A stretch of 64,000 nt of DNA from Prosthecobacter debontii. GTDB lineage: Bacteria; Verrucomicrobiota; Verrucomicrobiia; Verrucomicrobiales; Akkermansiaceae. The DNA lies in NCBI GenBank assembly GCA_945862245.1, contig CAMAXN010000001.1, positions 118,753 through 182,752 of the forward strand, given 5' to 3'. The notes under the pieces were generated by a model. That model was not told where the DNA came from, did not search any database, and saw nothing but the letters and a program-made list of their open reading frames with translations. This document shows positions 37,823 through 47,800 of this stretch, piece by piece. Each line of letters starts with the position of its first letter. The stretch's first letter is position 1. The position numbers and the translations under genes are program-made.

Positions 37823-39537
37823 AAAGTCATTACCTTCTTCTTGGTGCCTTCCTTTTGGCGCTCTCCCCCCTCTCTGCCCAATGGTATTCCAAGACTTACT
37901 CGCTCGCGGCGGGCTGGAACGGCATCTGGCTGCACGGTGATGCGTCTTACACGACCGTGTCGGAGCTTTTTGCTTCCAACACAAACATCACCGAGGTGTG
38001 GCGCTGGAATCCCAATCCGGACAAGATCCAATTTTCCAGCAGTCCCTCCACCCCGACCACCAACAGCGACGAGTGGACGGTGTGGAAGCGCGACGATGCC
38101 ACCGAGCAGGTCTTGCAGCGCATGGTCGCGAGCTCGGCCTACCTGATCAACAACGCCGGCTCTGCCACGACCATCACGATCAAGCAGCAGGCGCGTTCTC
38201 CGGCCAACACTTGGCTGATCTCGGGCTCGAATTTCATGGGCTTTCCCTCCGCCGGCACCAGTTCATCCTGGCCCATCCTAAGTAATTATTTCGCCAGTTT
38301 CATCAACGGTAGCAACACCGGCCTGCCCAGCGGCACCGGGGTTTATAAATACGTGGGCGGCGCGTTGAGCGGCTCCAACCCTCTGCAAGTCGTCAATACC
38401 ACCGAGCGGCTCGATCCGGATAAGGCTTACTGGATCAACCTCGCGACGGTGAGCAATTTCTCCGGCCCGATCGAATACGAGGTGCCCGGCTCTGGCGGCC
38501 TGCTTTTTGGCCGTACGGCTTCCGCCCTGACCGTCGGCGTGATGAATCGCACCACCAGCAGCATCACCCTCACCATTTCGCTCGATGGCTCAGAGGCAGC
38601 CCCGACCGGCCAATCTGCCATCCGCGGCGCGGTGCCGCTGACCAAGCGAGTGTTTAACAGCACGACCAACAGCTACGACGAGACCGCGATCCTCGCCACC
38701 GGTTCTTCGCCGGCCTACACAGTGACAGTGGCAGCCGGCGGGCGCGCCAACCTCGATTTTGGCGTTAACCGCGCGTCTCTCTCGACCACTTCATCGGATT
38801 TCTACGCTTCGATCCTTCGCATCAAGGACTCCGCCGGTCTTACCGACGTTCGCTTGCCGGTGAGCGTGCAGCCGGCGACCGCCGCCGGGCTTTGGATCGC
38901 CAGAGCGCAGGTGGCCCGAGTGTCGAGCACCCTGACGAGCTCCGGCGACACCACCACCCGGCCCTTCACTCTCCCCGTCCTAATGCATCTGGATAGCGCC
39001 GGAAACGCCCGAATGCTTCGCCAAGCCTTCTCCGGGCGCCTGGTGACTTCCGGCAATCCGCTCGGTCTCGCCATATCCGAGTCCCGCGTGCTCGGCGCGA
39101 GCACGTCGGATGTGAAGCCGATGCGTTTTTACATGCCGATGATGCCGGCCGGTTCCCCGACTATCACCGCCTCCACCTCAAACGCCACTTTCGCCGCCGG
39201 CTCCTCGGTGCTTTGGAATATTACCCATAGTTATAACGACCCGCTAAATCCTTTCGTCCACACCTATCACCCTGATCACGACAATCTAGACGCCCGTTTT
39301 TCCGCTACGCCCCTCGCCGCGGGTCAGGAGAGCTACACCATCGTGCGCGCGTGCACGTTTAGCTTCACCTCATCCCCACCTGACGGGTCCACCGTCACCG
39401 GCTGGGGCACCACCGTGCTTGGTGGTAATTACACCGAGACCCTGACCGGCTTGAATAAAGCAATGCTTTCGGTCTCCGGCACCTTCGCCATGCGCCGCCT
39501 CTCGGAGAGCGCGGACATCGACCTGACCACCCCTTAA
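37819..39537 (+). CDS. Secreted hypothetical protein of the surface operon
   Basis: Signal peptide MKSHYLLLGAFLLALSPLSAQ; 4-nt overlap with the upstream gene (atga). Confidence 0.7.
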   Translation: MKSHYLLLGAFLLALSPLSAQWYSKTYSLAAGWNGIWLHGDASYTTVSELFASNTNITEVWRWNPNPDKIQFSSSPSTPTTNSDEWTVWKRDDATEQVLQRMVASSAYLINNAGSATTITIKQQARSPANTWLISGSNFMGFPSAGTSSSWPILSNYFASFINGSNTGLPSGTGVYKYVGGALSGSNPLQVVNTTERLDPDKAYWINLATVSNFSGPIEYEVPGSGGLLFGRTASALTVGVMNRTTSSITLTISLDGSEAAPTGQSAIRGAVPLTKRVFNSTTNSYDETAILATGSSPAYTVTVAAGGRANLDFGVNRASLSTTSSDFYASILRIKDSAGLTDVRLPVSVQPATAAGLWIARAQVARVSSTLTSSGDTTTRPFTLPVLMHLDSAGNARMLRQAFSGRLVTSGNPLGLAISESRVLGASTSDVKPMRFYMPMMPAGSPTITASTSNATFAAGSSVLWNITHSYNDPLNPFVHTYHPDHDNLDARFSATPLAAGQESYTIVRACTFSFTSSPPDGSTVTGWGTTVLGGNYTETLTGLNKAMLSVSGTFAMRRLSESADIDLTTP

Positions 39538-39568
39538 TCCTTTTCTAACCAATCCTTATTAAACTCTC

Positions 39569-41812
39569 ATGAAATCAAAAATTCTAGCTGTATTTTTTTC
39601 GTTGCTCGGCGCCACCGCAGGGCTGGCCCAGACTTCCACCACGCCCGCGTTATTGAGCTACCAAGGTCGGGTAACCGATGCCACCGGCACGCTCGTCGGC
39701 AATTCCAGCCCCGTCAACCGGGCGGTAAAGTTCCAGCTCTACACCGCCTCGTCCGGTGGCACTGCCGTCTGGGCCGAGACCCAGACCGTCACCATCTCCG
39801 GCGGCGAGTTCAGTGTGCTGATCGGCAACGGCACCGGCATCTCCGGCATCACCGGTCCTAGCTCGCCCGCGCCTACCCCTTACAAGAAAATCCCAGATAT
39901 CCTCAATGCCTCGACCAACCCCGCCAACGTTAACTACTACCTCGGCGTGACGGTGGATGATGGCAACGCCGGTACCACCGACGCGGAAATCTCGCCCCGC
40001 CAGCAGCTCGTGGCCGGTGCTTATTCTCTCCGTGCGCTCGTCGCAGAGTCGGTTGCCTCGAGCGCCGTTACGACCGGGATGATTGCCGATTCGAACATCA
40101 CCACGGGCAAGATCGCCGATTCCAACGTCACCAGCGCCAAGATCGCTGACTCGACCATCGTCACCGCCGACCTCGCCAATAGCGCCGTGACGGCGGCCAA
40201 GATTGATACGGCCTCAGTCGGCCTCTGGAGTGTCAGTGGCAGCAGTGTTTACCGCAGTTCGGGCAGTGTCGGTGTCGGTACTTCTTCCCCGACTGCTCCG
40301 TTGAATGTTGTCGCCGGGAGCAGCACTAACCCCGACAGCAACGGCCTGTTTGTTGTCAACCCAACGAATTCCGCCAATCAAAATGCCATTGTGGGCGTGC
40401 GTAGCGCTGGCAGTTCCGCCGGTAACCCCTTCTTCTCGATGGACGTGAATGGGGTGACCGGCTGGTCCATGGGCATCGACAACGCCGACAGTCAAAAATT
40501 CAAGATCAGCAACTCGTGGAGCTCTCTCAGCTCCGCCACCAAGCTAACCATCACGGGCGCTGGCAACGTCGGAATCGGCCAGACTGCCCCCGGTCACCCG
40601 CTTAGCTTTGCAGATTCGCTTGGTAATAAGATCAGCCTCTTCGGGCAGAACACCTCGCACTACGGTATCGGTATGCAGAGTAATCTGCTACAATTTTACT
40701 CCGATTCCGCCGGGGCGGACGTCGCCTTCGGTTACGGCTCTTCCGCGAACTTCACCGAGCGCATGCGCGTCAAGGGTAATGGCAACGTCGGCATCGGCAC
40801 GAATGGTCCCAGCGAAAAATTAACGATCAATAGCGGCTGGCTGAGGTTCGATTCCAACGATACCGGCATCGTTGCGAGCATGGCGAACAACGATTATTGG
40901 AAGATCTATGGCACGGGCACAGATGATAATGGCAGCCTGATCATACAAACCGGCGACAATAGCAACGAGCCGATTATTTTCAAGCAACAAGATAGCGAAA
41001 GGATGCGTATTGCAAGCAATGGCTATGTTGGTATTGGAACGAACAGCCCAAATGCTCCTCTTCATATTTCCGGCACAGGATCGAGCGTGTCCTACTGGAG
41101 AAATGCAACAGGGACCGGTGATGGATGGAGCAACACGTCTTACACGAGTTATAACGACGCATTTAGCCTTATCGTATCGAATGGTATTTTAGCCGATCTT
41201 ATCTATCTGCAATCGGATGAAAGAATCAAAGTCATCGAGAATTTCTCAGACGCAGAGAAGGATTTGGAAACCCTCTTGAAGATTCAGATCACGGACTTTC
41301 ACTACAAAGATAGCGTTAGGAATGGGAGTTCCAAGAATAAAAAAGTGATCGCCCAACAAGTCGAGAAAGTTTTCCCTCAGGCAGTTAGAAAATTAGAAAG
41401 CCCGATCCCCGACATCTATGCAGAAGCTGCTATCACGAATGGTTGGGTGCAGCTTGCGACGAATTTGTCGGTGGGCGAAAAAGTCAAGTTGATCACGGAG
41501 CAGGGAGAAATCCAAGCGGAGGTCACGGCCGTTCGAGCTGATGGCTTTCAGGTGGATGCGGATTTGGCGAGCGGTAATGTTTTTGTCTACGGTAGGATTG
41601 TAAAAGATTTCCGCGCGGTAGATTATGATGCCATTTCCATGCTCAATGTCTCTGCCACACAGCAGCTCGACCGTGATCTGGATACTGTGGCCGCCAAGTC
41701 AAATGACGAGTTTTCCAAACTCCGCTCGGAACTCGACGCGAAATCGCAAACCATCAAGCAATTGGAATCTCGTCTCGAGAAGCTCGAAGCGCGGCTTTCG
41801 AATGGCAATTAA
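39569..41812 (+). CDS. Tail-fibre-like secreted protein with C-terminal S74 intramolecular chaperone domain
   Basis: Signal peptide; repeats GVGTSSPTAPL/NVGIGQTAPGHPL/NVGIGTNGPSEKL/YVGIGTNSPNAPL; SDERIKVIENFSDAEKDLETLLKIQITDFHYKD matches the S74 Ser-x4-Lys motif; C-terminal coiled coil. Confidence 0.85.
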   Translation: MKSKILAVFFSLLGATAGLAQTSTTPALLSYQGRVTDATGTLVGNSSPVNRAVKFQLYTASSGGTAVWAETQTVTISGGEFSVLIGNGTGISGITGPSSPAPTPYKKIPDILNASTNPANVNYYLGVTVDDGNAGTTDAEISPRQQLVAGAYSLRALVAESVASSAVTTGMIADSNITTGKIADSNVTSAKIADSTIVTADLANSAVTAAKIDTASVGLWSVSGSSVYRSSGSVGVGTSSPTAPLNVVAGSSTNPDSNGLFVVNPTNSANQNAIVGVRSAGSSAGNPFFSMDVNGVTGWSMGIDNADSQKFKISNSWSSLSSATKLTITGAGNVGIGQTAPGHPLSFADSLGNKISLFGQNTSHYGIGMQSNLLQFYSDSAGADVAFGYGSSANFTERMRVKGNGNVGIGTNGPSEKLTINSGWLRFDSNDTGIVASMANNDYWKIYGTGTDDNGSLIIQTGDNSNEPIIFKQQDSERMRIASNGYVGIGTNSPNAPLHISGTGSSVSYWRNATGTGDGWSNTSYTSYNDAFSLIVSNGILADLIYLQSDERIKVIENFSDAEKDLETLLKIQITDFHYKDSVRNGSSKNKKVIAQQVEKVFPQAVRKLESPIPDIYAEAAITNGWVQLATNLSVGEKVKLITEQGEIQAEVTAVRADGFQVDADLASGNVFVYGRIVKDFRAVDYDAISMLNVSATQQLDRDLDTVAAKSNDEFSKLRSELDAKSQTIKQLESRLEKLEARLSNGN

Positions 41813-41839
41813 GTAAAAAACGCCCAGCGCCATTTTTCT

Positions 41840-44800
41840 ATGAACCGAATTTCATCGGCATGCCTGAGAGGAAGACTGGGCTTATTAGCCATCTTCCTAA
41901 TCATATTGGGTGGAGGGGCATCCCTCCAAGCCCAGTATGAAGTGAAGAGCGGGGCATACAACCGGCTTAGTGCGGTCCCCAATCATTACACTCCGGTCGG
42001 CCCGAATTTGCCCTCGACCGGCGATCCCACGATCACGCCTCAGTTCGCGAACTGGGTCGAGACCTCTGCCTCCTCCGGTCCAGTTGCCTCGGGTTACCCG
42101 GCCAGCTCCAATACGGGCATCAAACTCATTTACTCCAGCACCGGCACTACCTTTGCTTCCGGCGTGCCCCGCTACTTCTATGGCGACCGCATTACTCCGC
42201 CTTCGTCCATTATCGCCTTGAACGGAACCACCAAGGATACCAGCGCCGCCGGTTTCTGGCGCACCGAACCGGTCCGTCCCGAGGAAATCCTGTCGAACCC
42301 ATCTGGCAGCGCTGCCACGGATTATCGCACCGGCGAATCCTCGGCGATCCCTGCCTTGGCCTCTGGCACCCTTACATCCTATTATTACAGCCCCCATGCC
42401 CGCGAGGTTTTCGCCAGCACCCCCGGCACGGTCGAGGTGACTTGGCGCTCCAGCGTGCCCGACGCTACGACGAACAGTTACATTTTTTTCAAAGAACGCT
42501 TCGCAGTTTCCTCCGCCACCTCCAACCCAGTTCGCAATTTGTATTGGACGGAGCGCAGTTTCAACGGTCCGCAGGTGGTCATCCCCACTGGAATCATTGG
42601 GACGATTAATCCGGTGTTCAGCAATGTATTCCCACAGAGAGTTACCAGCGAATACGTGGTCGCCGGTACCCCTGCTACCACTGGAGACTCCGCCGAGCTA
42701 CGAACCGTGTGGTTTGATACCACCGGCGGCACCCGCCGGCTCCATGCCTACAATGTCACCGGCCGCATCCTGATCGAATACCTCGGCACCCTCCGTGCTG
42801 ACGGAACCTACGAATTCCTCGGCATGGATATCGTAAGTGTCCAGCAAGCCCTCCGACCCAGCACCGTCACCATCGAGCTCGGTTCGCAGCTACGTCCCTA
42901 TGATAGCGTCTCGTTCGACCCTGACACGACGCTCGTTGCCTCGCCTGTCAACACAGCGACCTCAGGCTCGGTGAATTATTATAGTTCCGTCACTCTCCCA
43001 AATGGATCTCTCGCCTATTACGCGGAACGGGAAAACGACATCGAGGACCGCGAGACATTCTACTGGTTGACACCCAAGTCCATCGCGATTCCTCCCACCG
43101 GCGCGACATCCTCCGCGAGGACTTCGATCGAATGGCCGGTCTATCTCAATAAATATCTGCAAGTATGGCCCGTTAATATTACCAGCTACGCCCAAAATAC
43201 AGTCGCCCCTGCCGGCAGTTCGGAGACTTCTGGCACTGGCATTGCCTTCATCGGTGGCAAAATTCCGCAGATTGTTTATCAGGATTCCTCGGAAGGCGAT
43301 GCCTTGATGGACAATAACACCCAGCGCCTGCTGGTCGATTTTAATGGCGAGGCGGATCAACTCAACCGCTCCCTGCTCAAGTTCACCGGTAACAACGGCG
43401 GCGTCTGGTATGTGCCGTTGATGACCCAAGCCGACGGGCGCCTGGGCTATCAGGAAGGTGACGGCGCCGCTGCGGTCACCGGCACCGCTTACGTTGGTGA
43501 ACGTATCAACCCGCCTTCAGCTACCAATACCCTCGCGGGCTATGTCGCGGCTGGCACTTACTATTCTCCCACCGCATACATCGATCCCTTCGCCAACGGT
43601 GTGTCCGAGGCTGAGAAAGGTGCGATCATCCCGGTGAATGCTCTTCCTAGCAGTGCGTCCAGTTTGACAGTTTGGTGGTTCAAGAAATACCCCGCGCCTT
43701 CCTCCGAGTTCAATGATCTGTATCTCCCGGCGAAAGTTGGCCGCTATGCGCTGGCTTATCGCGACTCTGCTTCCACGCAGGACGTGGTCATGGCTTCGAA
43801 CCAAGGCACTGACTCCCTCGCCACCTACGTTGCATCTGGAACGATTTATAATCAGCCCGACACCAGCAAGGTGGGTTATAATCCCAACGAAGAACACGCT
43901 TTGATGCTCGGTGGACGGGGTTACGCCCTTCGAGATGATTTGAATATTATCAGCGGCAACGCTACCAGCAGTCCCGCCTTCTCCTCGCTGCCTCGCATCC
44001 TCATTCAATACACCGACCCTGCCGATGATCGTCCCGCGATGTCCGTTTTCGAGGTTCTCCGCGAGAATGCGACCTACCGTTTCGACTACTCGGTGACCGC
44101 TGGCACGATGTTGAACCAACTCTCCCCACAGCCGCTGCCTTTGCTACCGTTGCCGGTGGATCCCTCGAGTGGCTCGGTGAGAAATCTGGAAGTCGATCCG
44201 GGTGCCAGCTACCGTGATACCGCTCCAGTTTCCGGAACCCCGTCGCTCTATACGGCTTTCACATTTAAGGATCGCAAGGGCTACGATTGGGTTTATCGCG
44301 GTCCGCATGATGACGCTACTTCTGCTGGCCTGCCCGCCTACGCACCGCTGGTCAACTCCGAGTTCGACACGGCGAATGACCGTGGTATTTGGACTCAAAA
44401 CCTTAATACGGGCACCATCGCCGTCACGAATGGTGCGTTTAGCGGTGCCGCCACAGGCAATGGCGACGTTCAGATTAATACCTCCGGCCTTACCTCCTTC
44501 GCCGGTTCATCGGTGCCGCTGATCCAGCTTCGCATGAAGGCCTCCGCCAACGTCACGGTCCAGCTCTTTTGGGGTAACGAGGATGGCGGTTATGGCGGCT
44601 CACGCATCCGGAATGCCAACTACACCGGTGCGGGTGGCTGGCAGACGCTCTCTTTCGATGTCTCTAACTCTCCAGACTGGACGGGTAAAACCATCAACGC
44701 CCTGCGCATCGATCCCGTCACCGCCACCAGCCAGACCTTTGATATTGACTGGATCCGCGCCTCTAGCGCCACCGCGCTGGGCATGCAATTTTATTATACG

Positions 44801-47800
44801 ATGCGAAGCGACTTCGTGTTCCCTAACCGCGCTCAGCCCGCCGTGGGAACCATCCTGCCCTACTTGCGCCCCGTCTCCAACGGCGTCTATCAGGGCGACC
44901 CCATCACCGCCACGCCTCTCACGGTCCTCTACCGTCCGCAGTGGCCTTCCGCTCCGCCTACACTGACCACGGCCGAGACCCTTACCTTGTCCAAGTTTGG
45001 CCTCCCCGCCGTTCGCGGCCAGACCAGCGCACGCATTTTGTATCAACAGTCGATTGCTCTAGATGGCACGTCCAAGCCCAGCGCGACCCTCCATGACCCC
45101 ACCCGCGCCAAGACCGTCCTGCTCGACGATGCCCGCGTGGGCCTCACCGCCCTCCCTGCCTCGCTCAAGACCACCCAGCAAAATGGGAAAACCTACTTCC
45201 AGCTGGCGCGGCCGCACCTGCAGCAACGCTTCTACTACGATCCCAACCTGGGCTCCATTGGCGGCTTTCAGTTGAACGGTGAGTTCGTCAACTCCATCGC
45301 CGGCGAGGATTACCTGAATCTCAATGCTCTCAGTCCCGATGACACCGCCGCACTCAAGGGTCTCGTGACATCCAACGACGCCGACAAGGCCAAGTGGGAC
45401 GCCGCCATTACGGCCCTTTCCACCGATGTGGAAACGTTTAAAGAAGATCCTGCCAGGCCCGGCACTTACATTCCTGACACCACCAAGACCGTCAACGTCG
45501 GCGCCCAAGCGCTCGCCGAGATCGCATCCAGCGAGACGGCGGTGGACAGTTACGCGCTCACCTCGCTCGGTCAGGGCAAGGGTTACGTTACGCTGCTTTT
45601 CGGCGATGGAGAGGCCTTTACCCCCCAAGGCGAGCCCGTAAGCATGTCCATCATCAAGGTCACAGACACTCTGTATCAAGGTGACTTGAAGGTCATTTCA
45701 GCCTCCAATCCGCTCGACGAGCAGACCACCTTGCGTCACAGTGGCGACTTTGCCGCCCACCCCGAGAATTATGAATTCCAGTGGTGCTACTCGCCTTCGG
45801 TGAGCGGCAGCTATCCGCCGATCTATACTTACACCACCACCCGTAAGCTTGGCACCAGCACGACCAACGGCTGGAAGCGTCTCGCCAACCCCGCCGCCAA
45901 TCCCTCGACCGTCGCGCCGCTTAACTATGATTCAGCCACTGCGACCACCCTCTCGTCGAGTTTTTCGATTAACAATGCTTCCTATAATGGGACCTCTAGC
46001 CCCCCGGGGAGCATCCTGCTGAGCAATGCCGGATTGACGCTTACCTACCAACCTTCGCAGGTGGTCTTCAGTGCCAATCTGAATAGCACCGACGGCTTCG
46101 TGGTTTACGTGAACAACGTCCCTGTTCTCGCTTATGAACTACCCACCGCAGCCACCATCCCCGGCGGCCTGCCCCTGACCATCGCACGCACTGGCCTGGT
46201 CGCGAGCCCGGAGGGTCTAAGTTATCAATTTGAAATCGATCCCGCCTCCTTTGTTGTCGGCGAAAACCGCATCGAAGTCGCGCTGTATTCGACGCAGGGC
46301 GTTTCCAGCCCGGCCCATGCGGTTGATTTCCGCATCCACACCCCTGACCGCATCGACCAGGTCTCCGCCACCGGTTCGCAATGGATTCAGCCCAATGGCA
46401 CTTTCTCCAACACCATCGTAATCGGCGGCTCGGCCAGTTCGCCGCTGGGCAACCCGTTGCTGGTTTTCGGTGATAATTACTTCACCATGCGCTACCGCGC
46501 CAAGTCCTCTGCCAATCTCGTTACCGGAACGACTTACAGCGACTGGATGCCACCCGTGCTGATCGAAAGCTGGGTCAAACGCGTCCTCGATGGCATCAAT
46601 CCCTTCAACCAGCGCCAGACCGATCTCTATAATAATCCGGTCAGCACCGACGTGAGCATCCTCACCCAGGCAGGCTCACGCTGGGAGGGCGACGTCGCCC
46701 TCAATCTGGACAACATCGAAGACTTCGGCCTGATCGAAATCTACGAGACGGTGCTCAATCGCGTCAAGGCCCAGAGCATTGACGCCGGCACCACCACCGA
46801 ATCGGTGAACAGCACCCTCCTGCTCGTCGCCGGTTACTTGAACGATCTCTACATGACACTCGGCAACGAGGCTTGGGACGATGCGCAAAACCCTACCATC
46901 CAAATCACCAACCCCGGCGGCCAAAGTGACATCAGTTCCGCTCGCTTCTCCTTCGAGAGCCAAGTTGCCACGCTGATTGACGAGACCCTCGGCCTGCTCC
47001 GCGGTCGCGACGACTTCTCAAGCCCCGGTGTGAAGGTAAGTCCATCCTACAACCGCATGTATTGGAACTATACCAATGGAATAAACTCCGGCGAGCCGAT
47101 CTACGCTACGAATTATAATATCAAAGAGAAGTCCGGGAGCGTCAACGCCGACGGCGTGCTCGACGCCGCCGACGCCCAGCACATGTTCCCGCAGGGCCAC
47201 GGCGACGCTTACGGTCACTACCTGACCGCTCTTACCGGGTATTATAAGCTGCTCACTTCGCCAGCCTTTACCTGGACCCCTAGCACAGAAGGCGTCACCG
47301 TCCTCGGTCAGACGGTGCAGGTTGATTATCAGGACGAGCGCAAGTTCGCCGCTGCCGCTGCTGCACTCGCCCGCTCCGGCGTGGACATCCTCGATTTCAC
47401 CGTTCGCAAGGAGTACGTTGACGATGAAGCATCTGGCTGGAGCCACATGGATGACGGTAAATACAACTCCTCATCCGGGCAGACCCGCTACTGGGGCAGC
47501 GATGAGTGGTCCTCCCGCATCATGCAAGGTTCTTACTTCAACTGGATTTCGGCCAACGCCATGCTGCCGGACGTGGACAACATTAACGAGGGCATCCAGA
47601 AGATAGACCGCACCACGGTTCCGGAGATTAATGAACTGATCACGAGCGCTGACAAAGCGTTCACGCTCGCCGTCTCGACCCAAGCCCACATGAACGACCT
47701 TGGGCTCGCCCCCGGGGCCATGACCTTCGACATTTCTCCATCTGAACTCGCCGCCGGTAAATCGAATTTCGAACAGATCTATGATCGCGCCGTAGCCGCC

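Noticed and set aside
39569-41812. S74 fibre as evidence for a prophage
   Set aside because: No terminase, capsid, tail, integrase or lysis genes nearby, and the protein has an export signal.
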